This document shows, piece after piece, positions 51,501 to 60,559 of a stretch of DNA of 64,000 nt. Source of the stretch: Mycosarcoma maydis (taxonomy: Eukaryota > Basidiomycota > Ustilaginomycetes > Ustilaginales); the NCBI RefSeq assembly GCF_000328475.2, contig NC_026484.1, forward strand, positions 248,001 to 312,000. The letters are read 5' to 3'. The notes under the pieces were generated by a model. The model was given only the letters and a program-made list of their open reading frames with translations, made no database searches and was not told the DNA's origin. Positions within the stretch are counted from its first letter, which is position 1. Each line of letters begins with the position of its first letter. A program made the translations under genes and the position numbers.

Positions 51501-54500
51501 AGCGCCCCAGCGGCTTCAGCAATGACCGTCTCAGCTCGGCCATCAAGGATCTTTTGCAAGATGCTCTCCTCCAAGCGGATCCCGCACTGCGCGCCGCCGC
51601 TAGTGAGGCCTACGGCAAGCTCGCGGCGGTCGCAGGCTCACAGGCTTTGTCAAGTCAGGTGCAATTCCTCGTCGACCAGATCGTCGGTAATCGCGACCCC
51701 GATGCTCGTGCTGGTTGTGCGCTTGCCTTTGGTTCCGTATACAAAGAGGTCGGTGGTCTAGCTGCTGGTCCGCTTACCAAGACGATTGTCAACGTGCTCA
51801 TGTCGCTGTCAAACGATCCGCATCCGACCGTCCACTACAATGCCTTGGAAGCGCTTCACGTGGTCATCGACTCGGCTAGCTTGAGTTACAGTCCCTATGT
51901 TGCTAGCACGCTCGGTATGCTCGTTAAGCTCTATATGCTTGACACGCACGAGCCCGAAGGCGGTAGTGCTGGCTCCGTCAACTTGCGTGCTGACCTGCCA
52001 GCGCACCAAGCTGTCTGCCGTGTCGTCAACGCACTCATAGGCGTGTTGGGCCCTGACCTGCAGGAGTCGACCCGCGTTCGTAGCCTCGTTCATTGCCTGC
52101 TCTCCGAGTTTTCACGCGAATCGGATCCCGGCGTCGTTGTGGAGTCGACCAGGGCGCTGCAGCACTTTGGTCTGTTTGCCGCTCAATTTGTCGATGTTGC
52201 CGCATGGATCGAGCAATTGCGCAAGCAGCTCACCGGCAAGCAGCGTACGCTCAAGCTGGCTGCCATCAATGCCTTCTACCAGCTTGTGCAACGCGAGGCA
52301 CTTGCCATGAGCCGCATCGGTGGCGACCAGCTCGTTGAAGAGTTTTTTGCCCAGCTCGACGAGGACCCCCAGCTCGATGGAGCTCGTGAGGTGATTCTGA
52401 GTTGGCTGCAAAAGACGGCCGATCTGGCGCCAAGCGGCTGGATTGATTTGTGTCAACGCATCATGTCTTCGGTGCCTTCTCACTCAAAGGGGATTGATGC
52501 GGCTGACAAGGGCAAGGACGCGCTTCCGAGCCTTGCGACCATGTTGCAGGACGAAGAGGCAGCGGCCATTGATCTTGGCAACGAGTCCAATGCGGTCAAG
52601 CTCAACGCTACAGGCGGCAGTCGATGGCGAACGCAGCTGTTTGCTCTCCGTTGCTTGCACCAGGTCTTTGTCACGGTGCGCCAGGCTGGTAAGCTCGAGC
52701 ATTTCAGTACGCCTCCTGGGGCAGGTGAAAAGGGACAGGCGCTCCCTCAGCGACGGCTGTTGATGAGCAACCGCGTCGTCGACCTCATCCGCATGGCCTT
52801 CACCGCCAGCACCTCGGCTAACGTCGAAATTCGTCTCGAGGGTCTGGTCGTTCTGCGCGATGTGATCGAATCATTCAAGCTGGCGCGCGATCCGGACTTT
52901 GAAGATGCATTACTGTTGGAACAGCATCAAGCGCCCATCGCTGCTGCCCTGACTCCTGCCTTCCTGGCCGACTCGACACCCGAGGTTCTAGCAGCGGCGG
53001 TACAGGTATGTGCAGTCTTTGTGTCCTCAGGTGTGATCAAGGAGGTCAGTCGCATGGGTCGAATCCTCAAACAGCTTGTGTCTGCGTTGGAAAGCTGCAT
53101 GCAGCCCAGCATGACGCAGCTCGGCGACGTCAAGGACCTCTCGCAGAACGCTAACGCCATGCTCAAGATTGCCGTCTTCACCGCCTGGGCCGAGCTGCAG
53201 ACGGCCAGTGCCACGCAGAGTTATCTGGTGGACGTGGTAAAGCCGCATGTAACTCGCATCGTTCCTTACTGGATTGCATGCTTGCGTGAATACGCAAAGA
53301 TTCGCTCAGATCCGGAGATGGACGCCGGTGGAGCACCCGATGGTCCTGGTCCCTCGATCAACCCCAGCCTCGACTCTCAGTATGCCGGCCTTGCGCGAGA
53401 GGTAGTGCTGCCGTACCACGAACGCTCGTGGTATACCATTCTGCAAGCGGTAACCGGTCTGTTGCACGACAATGATGCACGCGCATTTGCGGCTTTGGAT
53501 GGTGAGACGACACCAGCTACGGCGGGTCCGAATACCACCGCAAGCAATGCCCGAAGCGAACCGTGCCTGTTTTTCTTTGTCCTGTATGGCCTAGCATTTG
53601 AGGCGCTGGCAACACGCTCGTCAGGTAGCGTCGAATCGCTGCAACAAGGCACGGTGATGCGCATCTCTCTGCGGGCCATGACGTCTCTCAGTAGACCGCA
53701 GGTAGCCGGCTCGGCCTTGCTACAAGATACGCTTTTTTCCGAGTTGTGCAACCTTTGGTACCGCCTGGTGATGACCGAACCTCCCGCAGTACAAGTGTCG
53801 GTGCTCGAGACGATTGGTGGCATGGCTGCGTCGTATGGCAGACTGCTGCTGTCCGCCGACGATCAGGCCGCTGCGGAAGCCGGAAAGCTGCCCAATGAGG
53901 CCAAGCTTAGCCAGTGCTTGCGTGTGGTTGTCTGTGTGCTGCAAAACGTACGGACCACGCGCGGTTCCGTGGAAGAAAAGACGACCCTGTTGCGGGTTGC
54001 CTATTCTGCCTACATCGGTATTGTCGGTTTGTATGCCAAAGCATTGCAGGAGGATTTGTTTGCAGTCGGTTTCTACACATTTGCCGAGATGCTCAAGGAC
54101 GAGACCTCGGAACAGGATCTGGTCGGTCCAACACTTGGCTCTCTCAAAGACCTGTGCGAACGCTCTGCGAAATCAATCAGGCCTGACAGCGACGTTCTGC
54201 AGCGCGCGATTCACGGCTTCCTCTCGCAAGCTTTACAGCACGTCGACGACCTCCGCACGCGAGCTGGCCGTATCGCACTCAACAAGACCATCAATAGTCT
54301 GCTAGCAACCGTGGTGGTGCTCACCTCGATCCCGATCAACATCAAAGTATCGCAGGCGGTGGCAGAGCACGCCTGCTATTTGATCGTACAGAAAGTGCTG
54401 CAGTTTGAGGAAGAGGTAGAACAGTCGATGCAGACGTCGCAGCAACTGGCGCCAGGTGTGCAGGAGACCGGCTTGACCGCGGTCAACTGCGCACGAACCA

Positions 54501-55006
54501 TCGTGCTTGCTTGTTCGCGTGGAAACCCTGCACTGCTGTACTGTGTCGGTCAGCTGTTGCCGGGCTTGATCGAGTTTGTATGTCGTGCTGGACCGGTTGT
54601 CGCTGGCAGTCAAGCAAAGTCGGAGTCAGGTGCAATGGTGGCAATTAGAGGTGCGGTGGAGGACGCGATCAAGACCTTTGCCGGATTGATTTCTGTGCTG
54701 CCTAGCGAGGGAGAGTTCCGTGCGAAGGCACTCGCTATCGTTCTACCCACACTGGTCGTGTTGCTCTCGCCAGCAGCAGTGACGGACTTGCACATGTTCA
54801 CAGTGCGACAGCTCATCACGCTAGCGGGACAGCACGCCGCTGCGTTCAAGGAGGCCACTGCGTCGTTGGATGCCGAGAGAAAGGCGTTGTTGGAAAACGC
54901 GATTCGTGCTCAACTAGAAGCAGGGTCCCGTGGAGGCGCCATTGCAGTGGCGACGAATAAGCAATCGACGCCCAGCTCGATTGTACTCAAATCTTTTGGC
55001 GCCTAG
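48587..55006 (+). CDS. LAA1: LAA1/HEATR5 family HEAT-repeat protein, AP-1 accessory factor
   Basis: Very large HEAT-repeat scaffold that helps the clathrin adaptor AP-1 locate to the trans-Golgi network and endosomes. It is a single exon of 2139 residues (yeast Laa1 2014, human HEATR5B 2071). The start is the ATG at 48587 (MQSALRAGAEIESQAQ). Family hallmarks near the N-terminus are FVIEWLSKAEQALTKAD and EVRVAALYILGEVFGSLGQQ. HEAT helices continue throughout, for example RAGCALAFGSVYKEVGGLA and DPHPTVHYNALEALHVVIDS in the middle. A Lys/Asp-rich insert lies at about 305-325 (KKSSKKKKEGTADDDSDDED). No transmembrane segment is seen. A coding frame of 6.4 kb without any intron is striking but fits the intron-poor style of the window. 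Identity rests on size, repeat type and the N-terminal motif. Confidence 0.9.
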   Translation: MQSALRAGAEIESQAQYAEALELDESRLQSATTSDQGEIFVIEWLSKAEQALTKADVDTIRSYQNSFESAILKLACPSVSFGKTDDMAIVITSNAAIPRPGRPTRRLLARCILVLFRRIDSRSLFDILQNLIRVAAEDAKGKTPEREVRVAALYILGEVFGSLGQQIMSLFNEIINLTQRVFKQTSHPVILRYHALITLQKTLNVAGKSLGDQVGKDLIKALRQGLSDRAGAVVRGSADCILAIVLHAQLITTRTEVETLVSPALKAIESADFVTKRALSRMLAGLLASTQIEQAPPASVPAKKSSKKKKEGTADDDSDDEDPIPSAAAAAASAPRAMLTPIGMLDQLSLPFLRGSTGSKGRSALLDVYATLFETLGSSWINANYAVILKHLIDDLPNHYRGSSLTRADVLNVRTGVSLILRKLIGERMLGEQAQVLAIQEICRDYLRKWPALMPEQQPPSKTTLSLALAEISGLLVQLGSVPPQVLDAAYDPLIRCLAHPSHSVQVQAAWCLKTLCQVSPVHLSPTLAAVLELLNRDLTTLANRGGSVGISQLSKRANGHAQGLAALISVIPQRPLYTSFAISSKVLSLAIQLLKNSGNHDLNVSSIEISVAWTLVGSLMSLGPNFVRLHLPQLLILWRNSLPKPTSKDTAPGPSSRSDAEWSFLLLVRERTLSSILAFMLHNGSSLITLDTARRLVALLSNTLAFADGFAAQNPHLLQEYTPAAESDTLSLLDREFLLRRRLFQCLTVLAHNPAMEPMQAGLIKTTIQAFADPDRYIGSSAQAAIAASAGNFTSVWEMADGYAFGVTSLQRDAQTFVSDPVDALRACSLIAQPDLLNRDLVETQLDALQRRPVLGAAEHDPLFLYSTPRSSTSQQPGVSSNPVEPRESAALSPPAPTGVVDAAIQLFTSLLPYQERDIQVAAIEAMLAHTKSTKLDKNPGRKQAVQINVVVAILGALRVAVQGGTGANGKRPSGFSNDRLSSAIKDLLQDALLQADPALRAAASEAYGKLAAVAGSQALSSQVQFLVDQIVGNRDPDARAGCALAFGSVYKEVGGLAAGPLTKTIVNVLMSLSNDPHPTVHYNALEALHVVIDSASLSYSPYVASTLGMLVKLYMLDTHEPEGGSAGSVNLRADLPAHQAVCRVVNALIGVLGPDLQESTRVRSLVHCLLSEFSRESDPGVVVESTRALQHFGLFAAQFVDVAAWIEQLRKQLTGKQRTLKLAAINAFYQLVQREALAMSRIGGDQLVEEFFAQLDEDPQLDGAREVILSWLQKTADLAPSGWIDLCQRIMSSVPSHSKGIDAADKGKDALPSLATMLQDEEAAAIDLGNESNAVKLNATGGSRWRTQLFALRCLHQVFVTVRQAGKLEHFSTPPGAGEKGQALPQRRLLMSNRVVDLIRMAFTASTSANVEIRLEGLVVLRDVIESFKLARDPDFEDALLLEQHQAPIAAALTPAFLADSTPEVLAAAVQVCAVFVSSGVIKEVSRMGRILKQLVSALESCMQPSMTQLGDVKDLSQNANAMLKIAVFTAWAELQTASATQSYLVDVVKPHVTRIVPYWIACLREYAKIRSDPEMDAGGAPDGPGPSINPSLDSQYAGLAREVVLPYHERSWYTILQAVTGLLHDNDARAFAALDGETTPATAGPNTTASNARSEPCLFFFVLYGLAFEALATRSSGSVESLQQGTVMRISLRAMTSLSRPQVAGSALLQDTLFSELCNLWYRLVMTEPPAVQVSVLETIGGMAASYGRLLLSADDQAAAEAGKLPNEAKLSQCLRVVVCVLQNVRTTRGSVEEKTTLLRVAYSAYIGIVGLYAKALQEDLFAVGFYTFAEMLKDETSEQDLVGPTLGSLKDLCERSAKSIRPDSDVLQRAIHGFLSQALQHVDDLRTRAGRIALNKTINSLLATVVVLTSIPINIKVSQAVAEHACYLIVQKVLQFEEEVEQSMQTSQQLAPGVQETGLTAVNCARTIVLACSRGNPALLYCVGQLLPGLIEFVCRAGPVVAGSQAKSESGAMVAIRGAVEDAIKTFAGLISVLPSEGEFRAKALAIVLPTLVVLLSPAAVTDLHMFTVRQLITLAGQHAAAFKEATASLDAERKALLENAIRAQLEAGSRGGAIAVATNKQSTPSSIVLKSFGA

Positions 55007-55200
55007 TCGATCATCAGCAGACACGAGACACTGCGACGCTCACGAAGCGCGAAGCAACCCGACCAATGTTTACGATCTCATCACCAAAGGTATCAGGGCA
55101 TGAAGCGATATACGAGGTGTGTTTGGGTTGAGCCATGCATGAACTGTGGGTGTGAACCACGAATGTGGAAGTATGTAGATCAATGGAGGACGCGCAGGGA

Positions 55201-56478
55201 CTAGAAAAGGCGGAAGTTGGATATTTGTGACTCGTTATCTTGCTTTGGCTCTTGTGATGCCCCATCCTCGAGCTGTGGTGTCACTGCAGCAGCTATCTCT
55301 CCGACGCCTTGACCTGCTTCCGTCGGCGTTGCTACCTCGACATCATTCTTGTCAACCGCACTGGATTTGGCGACGAGACTCGCAGCGATACGCCCTTCGC
55401 GCAACCCTTGGTCCTTATCCGCTTCGTGCAGCTCCGCCTTTTTCTCGTTAGCAGCCAATGCCACACTCTGCAGGTTCATCTTCTTAAACCTTTCGTAATC
55501 CTCCAGCACGCTAATTGCGGCCGAATTTTTGACCACCTCTACAACGATCCACAGATCTGGATTGCCCAAATTGGCGTTATGGATCCTCTTGCTCTGTCCA
55601 TCCTCGGCGGGTTCTGAGGTGGGGATCTGCGAGGCGACGATCTGGATCACGTCGTTACGCTTCAGCTTGCTATGTGACCGGATCCTCGGGTCGATTTTGA
55701 ACGTCTTGCCCTGGTCCGGATTAGAGGAGAAGAATGTGGGCAAAATGGTTCGGGCGAGCGAAGTAAGATCTGAGGGATTGGCAGGGCAGGTGGTGGTGAC
55801 TGGGGTCAAACGCTGCACGAAGCGTGTTCGTGGCTCACCAGAGACTTGCACTTCTGACAGGATGGTGTACACCAGAAGGTAGGGGTCAAACGGCCGAGAG
55901 ACAGAGATGAACAGGAAGCATTCCGTGTCGGTTTCGACGCTCTTAAAGCGCGGAGCTGCGACTTTCGAGCTTCCGCCGCGACGTGGTCGTTCGGTCGCCT
56001 TGATGTCTTTCAGCTCGGCTGCGATTTGTGCCGCAATGTCATCTTCTGCTTTGTCCTCTTTCATAACACGTTCTGGCTCTCCACCTTTCTCCTGTACTGG
56101 GTGTTGTGCTGGTGATTCTGCTTCTTCTTTGGTTCTAGACGATAGAACGCTCGACTCCGAAGCAACACCATTCCTCATCGCATCCATATCTTGGTCGTCA
56201 TCATCCTCTCTCGCGTCGGCACCATCGTTCAGACTTTCGGTCGCAACACCGGGATAGATCCGATCAGCTGTCTCGTTGAGCAGATCAATAAACTGCAATG
56301 CTGCCTTTCGCTCCTTGCCCTGGACGCAAGTGACAAAGATTCCCGGACCGCAAATGTTCTTGGATGCCAATCGATAGACCTGGTTGTAGCCAGGTTTCGA
56401 GCGCTTGAAAGCGGACGTCGAATCGGACGAGGCATCTCGGTTGAAGCCTGGACCTGATCGCTTGCGCTTCCAAGGCAT
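55201..56478 (-). CDS. TAN1: TAN1/THUMPD1, tRNA acetylation adaptor with THUMP domain
   Basis: Binds tRNA and brings it to the acetyltransferase Kre33/NAT10, which makes N4-acetylcytidine at position 12 of tRNA-Leu and tRNA-Ser. It is a single exon of 425 residues, longer than yeast Tan1 (289). The N-terminal domain has GPGIFVTCVQGKERKAALQF and LLNETADRIYP. A low-complexity acidic insert fills about 85-175. The THUMP domain spans about 210-325, with FVQRLTPVTTTCPANPSDL, TFKIDPRIRSHSKLKRNDVI and ANLGNPDLWIVVEVVKNSA. About 90 extra residues after YERFKKMNLQSVA are low-complexity. It is divergent from the next gene, with 291 bp between start codons. Confidence 0.92.
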   Translation of the reverse strand: MPWKRKRSGPGFNRDASSDSTSAFKRSKPGYNQVYRLASKNICGPGIFVTCVQGKERKAALQFIDLLNETADRIYPGVATESLNDGADAREDDDDQDMDAMRNGVASESSVLSSRTKEEAESPAQHPVQEKGGEPERVMKEDKAEDDIAAQIAAELKDIKATERPRRGGSSKVAAPRFKSVETDTECFLFISVSRPFDPYLLVYTILSEVQVSGEPRTRFVQRLTPVTTTCPANPSDLTSLARTILPTFFSSNPDQGKTFKIDPRIRSHSKLKRNDVIQIVASQIPTSEPAEDGQSKRIHNANLGNPDLWIVVEVVKNSAAISVLEDYERFKKMNLQSVALAANEKKAELHEADKDQGLREGRIAASLVAKSSAVDKNDVEVATPTEAGQGVGEIAAAVTPQLEDGASQEPKQDNESQISNFRLF

Positions 56479-56769
56479 ATTGACCGCGGTTTTTGGCGGG
56501 TGTCGAGGTGGACGGTGGGGTACGGGGAGAGGCGGTTCGAGGTGGACGAGGTGAGCAGAACAACTGAACTCGAATAAAATTCCTATGGGAAATGCGGAAG
56601 TCGGGACTCGTCCACGGCCTTTTCTTGCTGCGTGCGCTTCGTGCTTGGCTGTGGAGGTAAGAGGAAGCTTTCATGTTTGTTTTCGACCTTCCCCTCACAC
56701 CACTCTCGACAGTTGACAGTCGCATCGTCCAAGCTTTTTTGACGATTCATAGTCAATACGTTGGCGACG
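56479..56769. promoter_or_regulatory. Compact divergent promoter between TAN1 and the unknown coiled-coil gene
   Basis: Only 291 bp separate two outward-facing start codons, the shortest divergent spacing in the window. No heptamer arrays are present here, in contrast to most of the longer divergent regions. Confidence 0.5.
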
Positions 56770-57591
56770 ATGAACTTGAATCACAACAAATACGACCCAC
56801 ACGGAGTACAGCGGCTGCTTGAGATTCTGCGTCGACAACAAGATACGAATTCAAATGCTATCTCTACCCCCGTTATCGCAGCGCCGACTTCTGAGACTCG
56901 CTCGTCCACCTTGCCGCATCCGTACGCGTCGAATCCATTCTCTTTAGCCTCCTCCTCAAGCAGCCCATTAGGATCTCGGATTCACGCTATAGACGTTGAA
57001 TCAGAAGCCGCTCAACGTAGAAGAAATTATAACGCGCCCTCGGCGAATTATGGCGTCTCGGCATTGTCGGACGAACGATTCGATCCGTATGCGTTGAACC
57101 CGTTCAGTGCGTCTGATGCCGTCATCTCGAAGCGTGCACTCGCCGTAGCTTCGGCTCTACCAAATGCAAAGCCCGCAGTAGCAGCATCAGCGGAAGCACG
57201 CGATTTAGCTTCACTATCCTTCGCCGAAGCACTTCCGATCCTCTCCACGCTCTCAACCGACAGTTCAGCCCTCACGCGCATACGGACACTTCGAAAACAG
57301 CAGCACCAGCTCGAACACCGGCTATCGAAAGAATACCGCCAGTTTTCTGCCACAGCAGACAAGCAGTTTCCTAACGCCAAGGCGAGAAGAGCTCAAGACG
57401 AAAAGCGCCGAATTGCCATGTTGCATCAGTGGGATGAATGCGTGAGGAAGCAACAGGATGAGTTGAAGAAGGCAGGCATTCCAGCAGTCAAAGTGACCAC
57501 GGAGAAGCGCGAGATGGACAAGCAGAGGAAGGTGTTGAATGTGTTGGTCGAAATGCTCGATGATGCAGAAACCGAGGATCGCAACGGGTGA
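56770..57591 (+). CDS. Unidentified protein with C-terminal helical or coiled-coil region
   Basis: A 273-residue single-exon protein starting at the ATG at 56770 (MNLNHNKYDPHGVQRLLEIL). The first 130 residues are Ser/Ala/Pro/Asn-rich with two DP-Y-A-xNPF-like motifs (HPYASNPFSLAS and DPYALNPFSASD). Residues 145-270 look helical and charged: LSFAEALPILSTLSTD, then RIRTLRKQQHQLEHRLSKEY and RRIAMLHQWDECVRKQQDEL. The pattern of an AL..V/L helix, RIR.L...QH..E and a trailing coiled coil reminds me of the fungal DUF2458 family, but I cannot confirm this. No signal peptide, membrane segment or catalytic motif was seen. The frame is closed by TGA, and base use resembles the neighbours, so the gene is probably real. 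Confidence 0.72.
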   Translation: MNLNHNKYDPHGVQRLLEILRRQQDTNSNAISTPVIAAPTSETRSSTLPHPYASNPFSLASSSSSPLGSRIHAIDVESEAAQRRRNYNAPSANYGVSALSDERFDPYALNPFSASDAVISKRALAVASALPNAKPAVAASAEARDLASLSFAEALPILSTLSTDSSALTRIRTLRKQQHQLEHRLSKEYRQFSATADKQFPNAKARRAQDEKRRIAMLHQWDECVRKQQDELKKAGIPAVKVTTEKREMDKQRKVLNVLVEMLDDAETEDRNG

Positions 57592-57727
57592 GTGGTGCGG
57601 GTGCGTGGAACTGTTCGAATCACTCGTGAATTGCAGACGGCCTCGCAGTCAAGTAAGTCAGTGGTGAGTGTGAATCATAGAATCACAGAATTTTACCGTG
57701 TTCGTTTAGAGATGTGATGCTGTGCAA

Positions 57728-60559
57728 CTACATGCCAGCCTCTTGCTTGATCGCCTGGAATAACACCTCCTCCGAAGAGCGCAACACCTTGTCGGGCGTG
57801 TTTAACGACGACATGAGGTAGATCACGTTACCCAATGGTCGCGCATGAATGTTATACGGCAACTTGTGCTCTTCCGCTTGCTTGAGCGGAACACTGGGAT
57901 GACCCTGCGTCGTGTTGTCTCCATACCTCAACTTCTTCACCAGCTCCACCGATGCTGTACTCGTGTAGCCTCCTGAGCCGGCTGCGTCCTTGAGCGCGAC
58001 TTTGAGTACACAGCCCATCGCAATGGCATGCTCAACGTTGGGCAGTTCGGCGAGTCGCTCTACAGCTGCTTTGCTCCAGAATGACCACACGCCTTGCTCA
58101 GTTCCAGTCTGCGACTGTGACTGCCAATCCGATTGACAGCTTTCCCATTCCGTGCTCTTCTTCAGGATTCCGATCGCTTTCAGCGTTTCCAGCGCCACCG
58201 CACATCCGATAGGATGCGCCGTGTAACTGTGTCCGTGCAGGAGAGCATCGACTTTACTATCGCTCTGGTTGAACGCTTGGAAGATCGATCTGGACGCTAG
58301 CGTGACCGACATGGGCACCATGCCTCCCGTCAGAATCTTGGCTAGAACCGAAACGTCTGGGGTCACACCCAGCACGCTTGCTGGTGTGCAGGCGCCGAGG
58401 CGGTACAGTCCGGTGAAGACTTCGTCAAAGATCACGGGGATGCCTTGCCATTCGCCTCCTGTGGTGTTCTTGTTTGTCGTGCAAGAGGTGGTTGGTGGGG
58501 TGAGGGGCGCGTCCGTGAGCGAGAAGAGATGCTCGCTTTCACGACACGTATCGACCAAGATCCTCTGGAACAGCGGATCGACAAAAACCATGCCACCTGC
58601 TCCCATCACCAGCGGCTCCAACACCAATGCGCCGAACTTCCTCTGTTGCTGCACGGTCAGTTGTTCCAATTGATCGCGAATCGAACGTCGGTAGAATTCC
58701 ACAAGCGGGTCGTTGCTGCGCAACCTTGCTTCCACATCGTACACGTCTTGGATGCTGTTGTACAAGTACTGGAAGATCTGCGCGCTCTTCCCTGCAGCAA
58801 GGGTTTGTGGCAAGTGTCGATCGCGCATCCTGTCAGCAAGATCTTGATCGTCCACAGTGAGGCTCACGACCACCTTGCCACCAGCGTGCATCTCGACGGT
58901 AGGAGCGTCGAACCAAAACCCTCTGCCGCGATACCAGTGAACTGCTTCGCTATAGTCTGATGGCTCGCACGCATCCATGGCGCCGATCGTGTCGCCGTGG
59001 TAACTGCCCTTGAGACCCAAGACTTCCCATTCCTGTTTGGGTTTCCCAGAGCGATATCCTGGCTGTTGACCGGGGGCAGCCTTTTCGGCCGCCTTTCGAG
59101 AAGAGGATCGTTGCGTAGAGTATCGTAGAATGCAGGATTGGAGCGCCATTTTTAGCGCCACTTCCATACCTGTACTGCCGTCGTCCGAGAAGAACACGCG
59201 GTCAGCCCAGCCGTATCCCGGGTTGGACAATAGCGAAGGCTCTTCTGTCGAGCTAACGTATTTTCCTGTGAGAAGCTCGGCAAGGAGTAGTGCGGGCTCA
59301 TGCGATCCGTTGGGGAACATCACGTGTCCATATCGACCAGCTGCATGAGCTGCTGCAGTAACCAAATTGTGTGGTGCATGTCCCAGGCACTGTGTCCACC
59401 AGCTTGCACTTCCATCAAAGACGGGTTGCAACAGACTGTTGCTCTTCATTACGTCCACCACCGATGAAGCAGGTGAACGCTGGTCTAGCATACTGAAGAA
59501 ATCACCGTAAGCACTATCAATCACATTGACCTCTTGGTTAGTCCTTGTCAACTGGTGCTGGGTGAATGGCCACCAGCAAGTGTCTCGAGTGCGTTGGGCC
59601 ATCGTGCTCAGATCAGCGATCCGCTGGGCGTGTCTTGACCGCAGATAGCGGACGACGCCGTAGACACCGCCGGCGGTGTGTTCGGCTGCTGAGGTGCAAG
59701 AGGTGGGGTCGGGATGACCATTGACAAGCCCTTGGTAGAAGTGCATCATGGCAGCTTTGTCTGCTGCGCTGTCAGCATTCTTGATGGGCGGAGGACCGTA
59801 GCCACCTCCTTCTCTTGGACCACCCAGGCCGAAGACTGGGATGTTGTATTCTTCAGCAAACAACTTTCGCAGGTACTCTACATTTCCATACCTGGGCGAC
59901 GGGAAGAGCAGGACGGCTTCGACGTCGTAGCCTGCCACGAGGAGCGATTCAAATGCGGAACGAGTGGTGCTGATTCCACCAAGCTCTGCAGATCCGATGA
60001 GGACGGTGGGAAGACGCAAAGGTCGTAGTAGATGTGACTGTGACAATCCAGTTGGTCCGGGAGAGTGTACGCCCCCCGCGGTCTCGACATACGCCACTGC
60101 TGCTGGCTTGTTGGTTTCTTCCGGCGTCACGGCTTCTGCTGCTGCATGGATCCAATCGCCAACATCGCGTACAAAGACTTGGTCGCTGGGCGGACTGGGC
60201 GCTTGTTCAAGCTCTCGCTCTGCCAACTTTGCACGCCTCTCCAGCTCCACGGCTAGATGAGGCGAGACAGGCTCGCTAAATCGATACAGCGTCTTGTAAT
60301 GTACACCAGAGGCGTAGCGAGATACATGTGCGTCATCCGCATCGTCCAAAGCACCGGTGGAGACAGGTTTGAGGTAGTGCACGTGTTCACCGAGACCTTG
60401 CGCGGACGCCGAGAAGACATCTTTTGGTGCAGATGAGCTGGAGCAGAGTGGGAGGGCAGATGATGCAAGGCACAACGCGGTGGTAAAGATCGTCTTGCCA
60501 ACATCAGTGTTGGCACCAAACACTTGATGTACGCGAAGGTGTGGGTAGAGGTGCGCCAT
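57728..60559 (-). CDS. BIO3-BIO1: Bifunctional dethiobiotin synthetase / DAPA aminotransferase (BIO3-BIO1 fusion)
   Basis: Carries out two successive steps of biotin synthesis: KAPA to DAPA (aminotransferase half) and DAPA to dethiobiotin (synthetase half). It is a single exon of 943 residues, starting at the ATG at 60559 (MAHLYPHLRVHQVFGANTDV). Residues 1 to about 315 are the synthetase, with the P-loop GANTDVGKT (15-23) and ETAGGVHSPG. Residues 320-943 are the PLP aminotransferase, with DTCWWPFTQHQLTR, YGHVMFPNGSHEPALLL, VIFDEVFTGLYRLG and the Schiff-base lysine K741 in AKILTGGM. A Ser/Lys-rich insert lies in the aminotransferase part (RSSSRKAAEKAAPGQQPG). The same domain order is known in plant BIO3-BIO1 and some filamentous fungi. 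It has no clear presequence, so location (cytosol or mitochondrion) is open. No other biotin gene is in the window. Confidence 0.95.
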   Translation of the reverse strand: MAHLYPHLRVHQVFGANTDVGKTIFTTALCLASSALPLCSSSSAPKDVFSASAQGLGEHVHYLKPVSTGALDDADDAHVSRYASGVHYKTLYRFSEPVSPHLAVELERRAKLAERELEQAPSPPSDQVFVRDVGDWIHAAAEAVTPEETNKPAAVAYVETAGGVHSPGPTGLSQSHLLRPLRLPTVLIGSAELGGISTTRSAFESLLVAGYDVEAVLLFPSPRYGNVEYLRKLFAEEYNIPVFGLGGPREGGGYGPPPIKNADSAADKAAMMHFYQGLVNGHPDPTSCTSAAEHTAGGVYGVVRYLRSRHAQRIADLSTMAQRTRDTCWWPFTQHQLTRTNQEVNVIDSAYGDFFSMLDQRSPASSVVDVMKSNSLLQPVFDGSASWWTQCLGHAPHNLVTAAAHAAGRYGHVMFPNGSHEPALLLAELLTGKYVSSTEEPSLLSNPGYGWADRVFFSDDGSTGMEVALKMALQSCILRYSTQRSSSRKAAEKAAPGQQPGYRSGKPKQEWEVLGLKGSYHGDTIGAMDACEPSDYSEAVHWYRGRGFWFDAPTVEMHAGGKVVVSLTVDDQDLADRMRDRHLPQTLAAGKSAQIFQYLYNSIQDVYDVEARLRSNDPLVEFYRRSIRDQLEQLTVQQQRKFGALVLEPLVMGAGGMVFVDPLFQRILVDTCRESEHLFSLTDAPLTPPTTSCTTNKNTTGGEWQGIPVIFDEVFTGLYRLGACTPASVLGVTPDVSVLAKILTGGMVPMSVTLASRSIFQAFNQSDSKVDALLHGHSYTAHPIGCAVALETLKAIGILKKSTEWESCQSDWQSQSQTGTEQGVWSFWSKAAVERLAELPNVEHAIAMGCVLKVALKDAAGSGGYTSTASVELVKKLRYGDNTTQGHPSVPLKQAEEHKLPYNIHARPLGNVIYLMSSLNTPDKVLRSSEEVLFQAIKQEAGM

